From Streptomyces gardneri (GTDB taxonomy: Bacteria; Actinomycetota; Actinomycetes; Streptomycetales; Streptomycetaceae): a DNA stretch of 37,842 nucleotides. Under the pieces are notes generated by a model. That model worked only from the letters and a program-made list of their open reading frames with translations. It was not told where the DNA came from and searched no databases. Positions 8,743 to 17,932 of this stretch are shown one piece after another; within the stretch, counting starts at the first letter, position 1; the number at the start of each line of letters is the position of its first letter. The stretch is from NCBI RefSeq assembly GCF_006539185.1, contig NZ_BJMN01000065.1:1-37842 (forward strand), given 5' to 3'. Both the position numbers and the translations under genes were made by a program.

Positions 8743-11700
8743 ATGCCGCTCACCGAGACGGAGTGGGGGCTCGTCGCCAGTTGGGTACGAGCCCATCTCC
8801 TGGACAAACCCGAGCCGCGGGACAGCCTGCTACGCGCGGGGCTCCCCGCCGACTTCGTCCAGGACCTGCCGCTCACCCCCGACCCCGACCGCAACGCCCT
8901 GCTCGTGGTCGGGGAGGCCCGCCGGGACATCGCCCATCAGCGCCGGCTGCTCGCGGTCCTCTCCGGGCTCGACGCGCTGGCCGCGATCGACGATCCGCAC
9001 GCCTTCGAGCAGGGCGCGGAGGCCCGGAACCTCCTCACCCGGCTCCGGGAGGACGAGCGCCTCGACCGCTCCCCGCGGGATCCGTTCGACAGCATGCTGC
9101 TGAAGCACGGCACCGAGGCCTTCCTCGGCCGCTCGGAGCTGCGCGAGAAGCTCCGGGGCTTCCTGGCCGACCCGGAGCAGACGGTCCTGGTCGTCGACGG
9201 TCCCCCGGACAGCGGCCGGTCCTACACGTACGAGTTCATCCGGCACCTCGGCCAGCACTACGGCTTCCGGCCGGTACGGGTCACGCTCTCCCGTACGTCG
9301 ACGGCGGCGCGGCTCATGGAGCGCCTGGCCGCCTTCGTCGCGGGCCCCGGAGCCGACGAAGTCTCGTTGAACCCGACACGGTTGAACGATCCACTGCCGT
9401 CCTTCGAGGACGCCGCGCACCGGATCGTCGGCCGGGCGACCGCCGCCCCGGAGAGCTTCTGGATCGTCCTCGACGACTGCGACCGGCTCGACCCCAACTC
9501 GGACGTGTGGGACTGCGTCGGCGTCCTCGCCCGGGCGGTCTACGAGCACACGCCGGTACGGAAGCAGACCGTGCCCCGCCTCGTCCTCCTCGGCTACTCA
9601 ACCGCGATGCGCCAACTCCCGTACGAGATCCGCAAGAACGAGTGCCGTGACACCACGCGTCTGCTGGACGAGGAGGATCTCCGGGCGTTCTTCCGGGAGT
9701 TCTTCGGCGAGTTCACCGCCGTGCACCGGGACGCGGAGGACGAAGAGGTGGTCCACGACCTCACCGAGACGGCCGTCTCCGAGGTCCTGCGCGCCGTCGA
9801 CCGCCCCGACGCGGAGGACAGTTACATGCGCCGGCTGTGCACGGCCGTGGAGGACGTCGTACGGCTCCACCGGGCGTTCGCCCCGCTGCCCCCCTCGCCC
9901 GGGGAAGCCGGACACCAGCTGCGCGACGCCCTGCGGACAAGCCTCGCGGCACCCACCCCGGCCCTGCCCGACCTGCGCAGGTCCTACCGCGAAGCAGCCT
10001 GCCTCCTCCAGGAGTTCGACCCCGCACTGCTGCGGCTCCCCGACGAGGTGCGCTCCACCGGCCGGGCGGTCCTGGAGCTCGTCGACGACTGCGCGGCGCT
10101 GCCCTCCCCCGAGGCCACGGTCTGGACGCTGAAGCCCGAGATCCGCGAGACGGCCCTCGCGGGCCTCGCCGGACCCGGCGCCGCGCTGCGCGCCCTGCGG
10201 ACCAACATCGGCCTGCGCCCCGAGGGCCACGGCCCCGAGCGCACGGCCCTCGCCCTGCTCACGGGCGCCGCGCCCCACGAGGGCGCCGGACCACGCGAGG
10301 GCGCCGGCCCGGCGACGGGCGCCGGCACCGTCACCGGCAGGCCGGACGCCGACGAGCTCTGCGACACCCTCCAGGCCGTCCTCTGGCTCAGCCGCATACC
10401 CGGTGTCACGGGGCTCCCTCCCGTCGAGGAGGTCCAGCAGCGCCTGGAGGAGGCCCGGCTGCTCCAGCCGATGTACCGGCTCCTCCGGGGGACCTTCCAC
10501 GGCCGCGCCGCCGAGCTCGACTCCCTGCACGCCTATCTCGCGCTTCCCGAGGAGCCGGCGGAGCCCCCCGTCCTCATCCACGGCGTGGGAGGCATCGGCA
10601 AGAGCATGCTGCTCGCCAGGTTCCTCGTCGACGCGCTGGACGACGCTCCCACCCGATTCCCCTTCGCCTACCTCGACTTCGAGCGTCCGACGCTCTCCAT
10701 CCACGAACCCGCCACCGTGATCGCTGAGACGGCGCGCCAGCTCGGCATCCAGTACCCCGGGCACCGCGCCGCCTTCGACGCCCTCGCCGACGAGTGCGAG
10801 CGGACGGCGGCGGTGCAGCGCGGCGAGCGCAACGAACTGGACGAGCTCTACCAGCTCTCCACCACGCGGGCGACGATCGGCCGTGACTACTCGGCGGACT
10901 TCCACGCCCGGGCCAGCGCCCGTGAGCAGGAGCTCGCCCGCAGGATCGCGGCTCTCGTCGCCGATGCCGTCCGGCCCCCGGACGGGGCGGCCGCGGCCCC
11001 GCCCTTCCTGATCGTCATGGACTCCTTCGAGGAGGCCCAGTACCGGGGTTCGCCGGTGATGGGCCGCATGTGGGCGATCTGGACGGCGCTGCGCGCCGCC
11101 TACTCGCGCCTGCGCTTCGTCGTCGCCGGGCGCGCCCCCGTCGACCACCCGGCACGCGTCCTCACCCCCCGGACGATGGAGCTCAACGAGCTGGACCAAC
11201 AGGCCTCCGTGGAGCTCCTGATGTCGTCCGGAGTGGAGGACGAGGCGGTCGCCGAGAGCCTCGTGGACCGGATCGGCGGCCACCCACTGAGCCTGAAACT
11301 GGCGGCCCGTACGGCGGTCGCCCTGGGCGGCGACTCCGCCTCCCTCGGCGAGCTGCTGCGCGGACTGCCGTACCGGCGCCGCTACTTCGACCGCCGGGTC
11401 GACCAGATGCTCATCCAGGGCACGCTGTACGACCGCATCCTCAAGCACATCGCGGAGGAGGACGTCCGCGCCCTGGTCCAGGCGGGGCTCGCGCTCCGCT
11501 TCATCACCCCCGACCTGGTGCGGCAGGTCCTCGCCGGACCGGCCGGGCTCCGGGTCGACACCCCGGCGGAGGCCCGCCGCCTCTACGGGCTGCTCACCTC
11601 CCGGGTCGACCTCATGGAGTCGTCCGGCCCCGAGGCCATCCGGCACCGGACCGACCTGCGGGCCATCATGCTCCGCCTCTCGGACCGTGCGCGCACCGAC

Positions 11701-14274
11701 CTGATGCGGGCCGTGGACCGGAGCGCCGTCGCGTACTACGCGGCCCGCGAGGGGCCGAGGGACCGCGCCGAGGAGATCTACCACCGGCTCAGGCTCGGCG
11801 AGAACCCCCGTACGGTGGAGGCGCGTTGGGAGAAGGGAGTCAGCTCCTACCTGGGCGGCTCGACCCACCGCGAGATGCCGGACCGGTCGGCGGCCTTCCT
11901 CCTCGGCCTGATCGGCGGCCACGTCCCCGACCAGATCATGACGGAGGCCGAGCAGGAGGACTGGGAGCGGATCGCCGCGCGCGAGGTCGAGGACCTGCTC
12001 ACCCAGGGTTACGTGGAGGCGGCGGCGCAGCGGCTGTCCGAGCGGCGGCCGTGGACGCCGTGCGGCAAGCTCCACGCGCTGCTCGCGGAGACCCTCGCCC
12101 GCTCGGGGCGGAGCGCGGAGGCCCGCGAGGGCGTCGAGCGGGCCGTGGTCGGGGCGGCGGAGGCGGGCTGCGCGGAGACCCAGCTCGAACTGCTCCAGCT
12201 GTCGGCGCGGCTCGCGCAGGACGCGGGCGACTTCACCGACGCGGACCGGGACCTCCAGGAGGCCGAGGAGATCGCCGCCGGTCTCGGCCTGCGGTACGAG
12301 TCGCTGGGCGTCCTGGTCGCCCGGTCCCGGCTCGCGGCCCTCGCGGAAGGCGACGCCGCTCCGGCGGAGGCGCGGCTCGCCCGGACGCTGCGCGGGATGC
12401 CCGACGCGGAGCTGGCCCGGCAGCCGTCCCTCGCCCGCACGGCGGCGGCGACGGCCTACCGGGCCGACCCCCAGCTCCTGGAGCACACCCTGCGGCTCGT
12501 GGGGCTCCCCGCGGACGAGGACGCGGTCGTGGGCGAGCTCGCCCACTGGATCGACACGACGATGACCGCCGAGCCCCGGCTGCGCGAGCCCCTGACCCGC
12601 ATCCTGGACACGGCGGCCGGCGAACCGCCGGACGTCGCACCGGCGACGGCCAGGCCCCGCATGGGTCACGACCGGATCGAGCAGGCGCTGCGGGAGGCAC
12701 GGCGGCGCGGGACGCTGGACAGCGTCGCCCGCCAGGCGCTCACGCTCCGCGACGGCAGCGGGGACCTGCTCCTCGGGGTCGCCTCCGCCATGGACGCCGG
12801 CCCGGCCCCGCACAGCCCCGCCACGCCCAGCCCCGCCCCGCCCAGCCTGGCCCCGCACGACCCGGGCGCGCTGGACCAGGGCACGCACGACCCGGGCATG
12901 TACGACCCCACGGCCCCCGCCCGCACACCGCCCGCCTCACCCTCGTCCCCTCCCGGCCAGTCCCCCTCTCCCCCGACCCTTCACCCTCACCCCCTCCCCG
13001 ATTCCGCGACGGGCTCCTGGGCGACACCCCGCATGGCCGGCCGCCCCCGGCACGGGAGCCCCGGACTGTGGACGCAGCCGCCGCCCGACGCCGCCGGGGC
13101 CGCGCTCCGCAAGGAGCCCTTCCTGCCCCAGGCGGAGCTCGTCCGGGTCCGCAACGCCGCGATGGAGGCGGGACTCGCCGACCGCGCGCTGCGCCCCGCC
13201 CTGCTCAAGGGCATCCCGGCGCACTTCACGGCCACTCTCCAGCCCCTCAGCGACCCGCTGGAGCAGGCCCATGCCGACCTGAACGCGATGAACCAGGTCG
13301 AGCGCCTCATCGACGGACTCGTGCCTCTGGAGATCTGGCTGCACAACGCCATCGAGCAGACCCGTGAGCAGGGCCCGCGCGCCGTCCTCCAGGGGGCGCT
13401 CGACACCGTGGCCCGGGAGATCACCGGCGAGGCGGCCATGCCGGCGGACATGATGCCCGGGGAGTTCAAGGAGGAGATCGTCCTCCAGGACGACACCGTG
13501 CCGTACGAGTTCCTCCACGGCGGCATCCGGGCCGGCGCCTCCGTCGCCCTGCTGAGGATCCCGCCGTACGAGTCGGGGTCACCGCTCCTCCCGTCGTACC
13601 CGCACGGCGGCACGGGGTGGATGGTCGCTCCCGGACTGCTGATCACCAACCACCATGTGGTGATGGCGCGTTCGTGGGAGTCGGGCGTCCGGCCGTTCGT
13701 GAGCGACGACGACCTGCGGCTCCAGGCGCTGATGTCCCGCTCCCGCTTCGACTTCGTCGTGAACGCGACGGCCTCGCCCGAGGTGACCGTCGGTGAACTG
13801 GCCGCCTGGGACGAGGCGCTCGACTACGCCATCGTGCGGCTCGCCACCGAGCAGGCACCGCGGCCGACGCTCAAGGTCGCCACCCGGCCGTTGCTCGTCC
13901 GGGAGCGCCAGCGCGTCCCGGTCAACATCATCCAGCACCCGGGGGGCCTGCCGAAGCGGGTCGCCCTGCGCAACAACCTGGTCTACCGGGCGGACGAGCG
14001 GGACATCCTCTACTTCACCGACACGCGCGGCGGCTCGTCCGGCTCACCCGTCTGTCTGGACGACTGGACGGTGGTGGGACTGCACCGGGGCACGCAGAAG
14101 GTGGACGAGGTCGAATTCCAGGGCGGGAAGACGAAGTTCGTGAACGTCGGCACCCAGATGAGCAGCATCATGACCCATCTGCGGGAGTCCCGACCGGAGT
14201 TGTACGACGAGATCGTGGCCGGCCAATCGGGGCGGCCCGCCCCGGGCGGACGCACGGGCAGCGGAGGTGAGTGA
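8743..14274 (+). CDS. Multidomain P-loop NTPase (STAND-type) with C-terminal trypsin-like protease
   Basis: A 1843-residue cytoplasmic protein, the largest in the window. Residues 1-95 look like a small helical adaptor of the effector-associated (death-like) kind. A first P-loop module has a degraded Walker A near 154 (GPPDSGRS, Arg for Lys) and a Walker B-like FWIVLDDCDRLD near 240. A second, intact NTPase module has GVGGIGKS at about 614-621 and FLIVMDSFEE near 755, followed by a STAND/NACHT-like helical part. Residues about 980-1330 are alanine- and leucine-rich helical repeats. A proline-rich linker spans about 1350-1440. The C-terminal chymotrypsin-fold protease has His1638 (NHHVV), Asp1694 (DYAIVRL) and Ser1766 (GSSGSP), so the triad is complete. 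STAND proteins are sensors that oligomerise on ligand binding; here the output would be proteolysis. Its start has only a weak ribosome binding site, but the N terminus reads as a real domain. The next gene begins inside its end. Confidence 0.9.
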   Translation: MPLTETEWGLVASWVRAHLLDKPEPRDSLLRAGLPADFVQDLPLTPDPDRNALLVVGEARRDIAHQRRLLAVLSGLDALAAIDDPHAFEQGAEARNLLTRLREDERLDRSPRDPFDSMLLKHGTEAFLGRSELREKLRGFLADPEQTVLVVDGPPDSGRSYTYEFIRHLGQHYGFRPVRVTLSRTSTAARLMERLAAFVAGPGADEVSLNPTRLNDPLPSFEDAAHRIVGRATAAPESFWIVLDDCDRLDPNSDVWDCVGVLARAVYEHTPVRKQTVPRLVLLGYSTAMRQLPYEIRKNECRDTTRLLDEEDLRAFFREFFGEFTAVHRDAEDEEVVHDLTETAVSEVLRAVDRPDAEDSYMRRLCTAVEDVVRLHRAFAPLPPSPGEAGHQLRDALRTSLAAPTPALPDLRRSYREAACLLQEFDPALLRLPDEVRSTGRAVLELVDDCAALPSPEATVWTLKPEIRETALAGLAGPGAALRALRTNIGLRPEGHGPERTALALLTGAAPHEGAGPREGAGPATGAGTVTGRPDADELCDTLQAVLWLSRIPGVTGLPPVEEVQQRLEEARLLQPMYRLLRGTFHGRAAELDSLHAYLALPEEPAEPPVLIHGVGGIGKSMLLARFLVDALDDAPTRFPFAYLDFERPTLSIHEPATVIAETARQLGIQYPGHRAAFDALADECERTAAVQRGERNELDELYQLSTTRATIGRDYSADFHARASAREQELARRIAALVADAVRPPDGAAAAPPFLIVMDSFEEAQYRGSPVMGRMWAIWTALRAAYSRLRFVVAGRAPVDHPARVLTPRTMELNELDQQASVELLMSSGVEDEAVAESLVDRIGGHPLSLKLAARTAVALGGDSASLGELLRGLPYRRRYFDRRVDQMLIQGTLYDRILKHIAEEDVRALVQAGLALRFITPDLVRQVLAGPAGLRVDTPAEARRLYGLLTSRVDLMESSGPEAIRHRTDLRAIMLRLSDRARTDLMRAVDRSAVAYYAAREGPRDRAEEIYHRLRLGENPRTVEARWEKGVSSYLGGSTHREMPDRSAAFLLGLIGGHVPDQIMTEAEQEDWERIAAREVEDLLTQGYVEAAAQRLSERRPWTPCGKLHALLAETLARSGRSAEAREGVERAVVGAAEAGCAETQLELLQLSARLAQDAGDFTDADRDLQEAEEIAAGLGLRYESLGVLVARSRLAALAEGDAAPAEARLARTLRGMPDAELARQPSLARTAAATAYRADPQLLEHTLRLVGLPADEDAVVGELAHWIDTTMTAEPRLREPLTRILDTAAGEPPDVAPATARPRMGHDRIEQALREARRRGTLDSVARQALTLRDGSGDLLLGVASAMDAGPAPHSPATPSPAPPSLAPHDPGALDQGTHDPGMYDPTAPARTPPASPSSPPGQSPSPPTLHPHPLPDSATGSWATPRMAGRPRHGSPGLWTQPPPDAAGAALRKEPFLPQAELVRVRNAAMEAGLADRALRPALLKGIPAHFTATLQPLSDPLEQAHADLNAMNQVERLIDGLVPLEIWLHNAIEQTREQGPRAVLQGALDTVAREITGEAAMPADMMPGEFKEEIVLQDDTVPYEFLHGGIRAGASVALLRIPPYESGSPLLPSYPHGGTGWMVAPGLLITNHHVVMARSWESGVRPFVSDDDLRLQALMSRSRFDFVVNATASPEVTVGELAAWDEALDYAIVRLATEQAPRPTLKVATRPLLVRERQRVPVNIIQHPGGLPKRVALRNNLVYRADERDILYFTDTRGGSSGSPVCLDDWTVVGLHRGTQKVDEVEFQGGKTKFVNVGTQMSSIMTHLRESRPELYDEIVAGQSGRPAPGGRTGSGGE

Positions 14275-14276
14275 CC

Positions 14277-15365
14277 ATGGCGAACGGAGCACGGAACGGG
14301 TCGCCGGTCGCGACCGGCGCCGAGCAGATCTTCGGTGACCTACGGGCGGTCGCCGACCGCGTCCGGGCGGATCTGGAGGCGGAGATCGCCGAGTCCTCGC
14401 TCGAACTGCCCGCCGTCGTGGCGCCCGCGGCCGAGATCTCCCGCTTCGCCCGCGAGGAGCGGGCGCGGGTCCTGGAGGCCGGGGTCAGCGGCCTGGAGAA
14501 GCTGGCGGCGCACCGCGCGGACGAGATCGACGAGGACGAGGCCTTCGGCGTGGAGGCGATCGTCCTCCTCCAGGGCCGCCCCGCGATCCTGGTCCAGCGC
14601 CAGGACTTCGCCTCGCAGCGGGACGAGTGGGCGGTCCTCAACGGTCAACGGGCCGCCATCAAGGAGTCCTTGGCCCGGGTGGGCCGGGTCGAGGTGACCG
14701 GCCACCCCAGCCTGGACTGGATCGGCACGGCGTTCCTCGTCGGACCGCGCACGGTGATGACGAACCGTCATGTCGCAGCGGAGTTCAGCCGGTTCGAGGC
14801 GGACCGTGACCGCTGGACGTTCGAGTTCGGCATGTCCGCGCGGGTGGACCCGGCGGAGGAGCTGCCCGTGGACGGCGACGACCCGGCCGCCGCTCCGCCC
14901 TCGGTCACGTACGAGATCACGGAGGTCATCGGCATCCACCCGGATGTCGACATGGCCCTGTTGCGGATAGAGCCCGCGGCCTCCGACGGGCTGCCCACCC
15001 CGCTCGCGGTGGCCGCGGACGCCCCCGCGAGCCTGCCGGGCCGCCCGGTGTACGTGGTCGGCTACCCGGCGTGGGACGGCCGGCGCAACGAGCCCGAGTC
15101 GATGCGCCGGATCTTCGTGGACGTGTACAACGTGAAGCGTCTCCAGCCGGGCGCGGCCACCGAGTTCACTCCCGGCAGCCTGGTGATGAAGCACGACTGC
15201 TCGACGCTGGGCGGCAACAGCGGCTCCCCGGTGTTCGACCTCACCGACCACCGCGTCCTCGGTCTGCACTTCGGCGGCCGCTACCGCAGCGGGAACCTCG
15301 CGGTCCCGCTGTGGGAGCTGGTCGACGACCCGCTGCTCGCCAAGGCCGAGGTCAACTGGGTCTGA
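14277..15365 (+). CDS. Cytoplasmic trypsin-like serine protease with N-terminal helical region
   Basis: A 362-residue protein without a signal peptide. Residues 1-130 are helical and charged and may mediate contacts with the STAND-protease or another partner. The chymotrypsin-like domain (about 140-355) has His165 in TNRHVAA, Asp225 in DVDMALLRI and Ser315 in GGNSGSPV, a full triad. The ATG at 14277 is preferred because GGAGGT (14263-14268) ends 8 nt before it. An in-frame GTG at 14271 overlaps the stop codon of the upstream gene as GTGA but is too close to that site. Either way translation is probably coupled to the 1843-residue protein. Compared with secreted streptomycete trypsins it lacks disulfide-forming cysteines and export signals, in line with an intracellular role. 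A role as activator or executor in the same system is inferred. Confidence 0.9.
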   Translation: MANGARNGSPVATGAEQIFGDLRAVADRVRADLEAEIAESSLELPAVVAPAAEISRFAREERARVLEAGVSGLEKLAAHRADEIDEDEAFGVEAIVLLQGRPAILVQRQDFASQRDEWAVLNGQRAAIKESLARVGRVEVTGHPSLDWIGTAFLVGPRTVMTNRHVAAEFSRFEADRDRWTFEFGMSARVDPAEELPVDGDDPAAAPPSVTYEITEVIGIHPDVDMALLRIEPAASDGLPTPLAVAADAPASLPGRPVYVVGYPAWDGRRNEPESMRRIFVDVYNVKRLQPGAATEFTPGSLVMKHDCSTLGGNSGSPVFDLTDHRVLGLHFGGRYRSGNLAVPLWELVDDPLLAKAEVNWV

Positions 15366-15373
15366 GGAGCGCC

Positions 15374-16027
15374 CTACGCCGTGACGTACGTGCCGCGGGC
15401 GGTGCTCCCGTCCGGCAGCGTCCACTCGGCGGTGATCCGGCCGCTCCCCGGGACGCCGTCGTCTTCGGCGGACCGCAGGACGCGCCGTACACGCAGCGTC
15501 AGTTCCTCGGGCGCACCGGCCGGACGCACCACCACGGCGGTGTGGTCGGCCCCGTCCACGACCCGTACGAACTCGGCGCCGGCCGCGGCCGCGCCCCCGG
15601 CCGGGGCGATGGCGGAGACCGTCGGGTCCGGCGTGTCGTCCACGGACTGGTGCTGCGCCACCGCGTTCCCCCACAGCAGGGCGTACACCTCCCCCGCGAG
15701 GACGGGGTCGTGGACGCCGTCGTAGATCCAGCGCGTGCCCAGGACCCCGTGCTCGGTCGTGCCGATGAGGGCGTGGTCGGCACCCTCCAGCGGAGCTCCC
15801 CGGTAGGTCATGGGCACCAGATAGGCGGCGGCGCCCTCCTCCGTGCCGTCGGTCACCACCATGAACTCGATCCCCACCTCGCCGGCCGGGTCGTCGAGCC
15901 GGAAGCCTCCCGCCTTGGCCGGGCTCGGCCCGCCCTCCCGACCGGTGTACCAGTCACGGGTGGGCAGCCACGAGGCGAGCAGCTCCAGCTTGGTGGGCTG
16001 CAAGGTGGTGTGGTGGATGACGGCCAT
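15374..16027 (-). CDS. Maltokinase N-terminal cap-like domain protein
   Basis: A 217-residue protein resembling the N-terminal cap of maltokinases (Mak/Pep2), with the opening TTLQPTKLELLASWLPTRDWY and the later YLVPMTYRGAPLEGAD and LIGTTEHGVLGTRWIYDG blocks. In maltokinase this cap precedes the phosphotransferase fold and is thought to restrict access to the active site. Here no kinase domain follows. Similar stand-alone proteins occur in streptomycetes and are sometimes mislabelled as glucan-branching proteins. The ATG at 16027 is chosen because GAGGAAG lies at proper spacing upstream and the family start motif MAVIHHTT follows. It converges with the trypsin-like gene, with only 8 bp between stop codons. 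Its biochemical role is unknown. Confidence 0.8.
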   Translation of the reverse strand: MAVIHHTTLQPTKLELLASWLPTRDWYTGREGGPSPAKAGGFRLDDPAGEVGIEFMVVTDGTEEGAAAYLVPMTYRGAPLEGADHALIGTTEHGVLGTRWIYDGVHDPVLAGEVYALLWGNAVAQHQSVDDTPDPTVSAIAPAGGAAAAGAEFVRVVDGADHTAVVVRPAGAPEELTLRVRRVLRSAEDDGVPGSGRITAEWTLPDGSTARGTYVTA

Positions 16028-16192
16028 CGTGCGACTCTTCCTCTCGACCGGGGCCCGGGGCACGAGGTCCCCGTTCCGGAGCACCTGGGCTTTTCGGAAC
16101 CTAACAGACCGCTCGCGGCCACCGTGCGGGCCCGCGCCGCCGGACCTAGCCTGGAGAGTGGTGTGCTGTCCCCGGCCGGCAGGAGGCCCGCC

Positions 16193-17458
16193 GTGACGTA
16201 CTCATTCGGCCGTCGGCGGCGCGTGTGCGCCGGTCTCGCGGCGCTCGGGATCCTGGCCGCCCCGGTGGGCGCGGGCACCGCCGTCGCCACCGAGCCACCG
16301 GGCCCCGCCGCGTTCACGACGTCCTCCGCGCCCGCCTCTCCGCCGGCTTCCCCGGCGGAGACGGAGTTCCCGGAGCTCACCCCGGCCGTGGCGGCCGAGC
16401 TGGACAAGGCGATCCGGGACGTCATGCGGGACGCGGACGTCCCGGGCGTGACGGTCGCCCTTTCGGCACCGGACAAGGGCACGTACATCCGGGCCTTCGG
16501 CGAGGCGGACACCGCGACCGGCGCGGCCATGAGCCCGAGTCTCTACATGCGGATCGGCAGCGAGACCAAGACGTTCACGGTGACCGCCGTGCTCGAACTG
16601 GTCGACGACGGCAAGGTCGGCCTGGACGACCCGATCTCCGACTACGTCGACGGCGTGCCGAACGGCGAGAAGATCACCCTGCGCGAGCTCGCGGGCATGC
16701 GCAGCGGGCTGTTCAACTACACGGCGGACGAGGACTTCTTCAAGGCCCTGACCTCGAATCCCGAACGTCAGTTCACGCCCCAGCAGTTGCTGGACTACGC
16801 GTTCGCGCACCCGGTGGAGTTCCCGCCGGGCGAGGAGTTCCAGTACTCCAACACGAACACGGTCCTGCTCGGTCTCGTCGTGGAGAAGGTCGGGGGCATG
16901 CCCCTGCACGACTTCATCCGGAAGAACGTCGTGGAACCCGCGGGCCTGCGGCACACCAGCTTCCCGACGGACGCCGCCTTCCCCCGCCCGCACGCCCACG
17001 GCTACACCGAGCAGACCGCTTCGGGCCAGGTCGAGGACGCCACCGACTGGAACCCGTCCTGGGGCTGGGCGGCCGGCGCGATGATCTCGAACCTCCAGGA
17101 CATGCGCTCCTGGGCCAGGACCGTCGCCACGGGCACGCTCCTCACCCCGGAGACCCAGGCCGAACGCCTCAAGATCCCCCCGGGCTCCCCCGACGGCTCG
17201 GGCTACGGGCTGGGCATCTTCAATATCCAGGGCTGGATCGGCCACAACGGCTCCCTGCCGGGATACCAGTCGCTGACGATCTACCTGCCGGAGGCCGAGG
17301 CGACCCTCGCCGTCCTGCTGAACACCGACATCACCCAGGACGGCACGGCCCCCAGCACCCTCTTCGGGAAGGCGATCACCACCATCGTGACCCCGGACCA
17401 CATCTACGACCTCCCGGCCCCGCCGCCGGAAACCCCGTCGGGCCCGAACTACCACTGA
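16193..17458 (+). CDS. Secreted serine hydrolase of the class C beta-lactamase / DD-carboxypeptidase family
   Basis: A 421-residue exported hydrolase. The GTG at 16193 has AGGAGG (16181-16186) 6 nt upstream and gives a signal peptide: FGRRRR, a hydrophobic core, and a cleavage site around residues 28-33 (GAGTAVA). A low-complexity A/S/P linker follows to about 56. The penicillin-binding fold shows SETK with the nucleophile Ser123 and Lys126, the YSN motif at 218-220 and the third motif HNG in GWIGHNGSLPG near residue 350. The family includes D-alanyl-D-alanine carboxypeptidases, esterases and class C beta-lactamases. Closeness to streptomycete DD-peptidase is suggested by the YSNTN and HNG elements. 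It acts outside the membrane, on peptidoglycan stems or another amide or ester. Isolated gene; no operon. Confidence 0.92.
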   Translation: MTYSFGRRRRVCAGLAALGILAAPVGAGTAVATEPPGPAAFTTSSAPASPPASPAETEFPELTPAVAAELDKAIRDVMRDADVPGVTVALSAPDKGTYIRAFGEADTATGAAMSPSLYMRIGSETKTFTVTAVLELVDDGKVGLDDPISDYVDGVPNGEKITLRELAGMRSGLFNYTADEDFFKALTSNPERQFTPQQLLDYAFAHPVEFPPGEEFQYSNTNTVLLGLVVEKVGGMPLHDFIRKNVVEPAGLRHTSFPTDAAFPRPHAHGYTEQTASGQVEDATDWNPSWGWAAGAMISNLQDMRSWARTVATGTLLTPETQAERLKIPPGSPDGSGYGLGIFNIQGWIGHNGSLPGYQSLTIYLPEAEATLAVLLNTDITQDGTAPSTLFGKAITTIVTPDHIYDLPAPPPETPSGPNYH

Positions 17459-17466
17459 CGGCCCGG

Positions 17467-17920
<454 letters not shown>

Positions 17921-17932
17921 GAGAGGCTCCGT

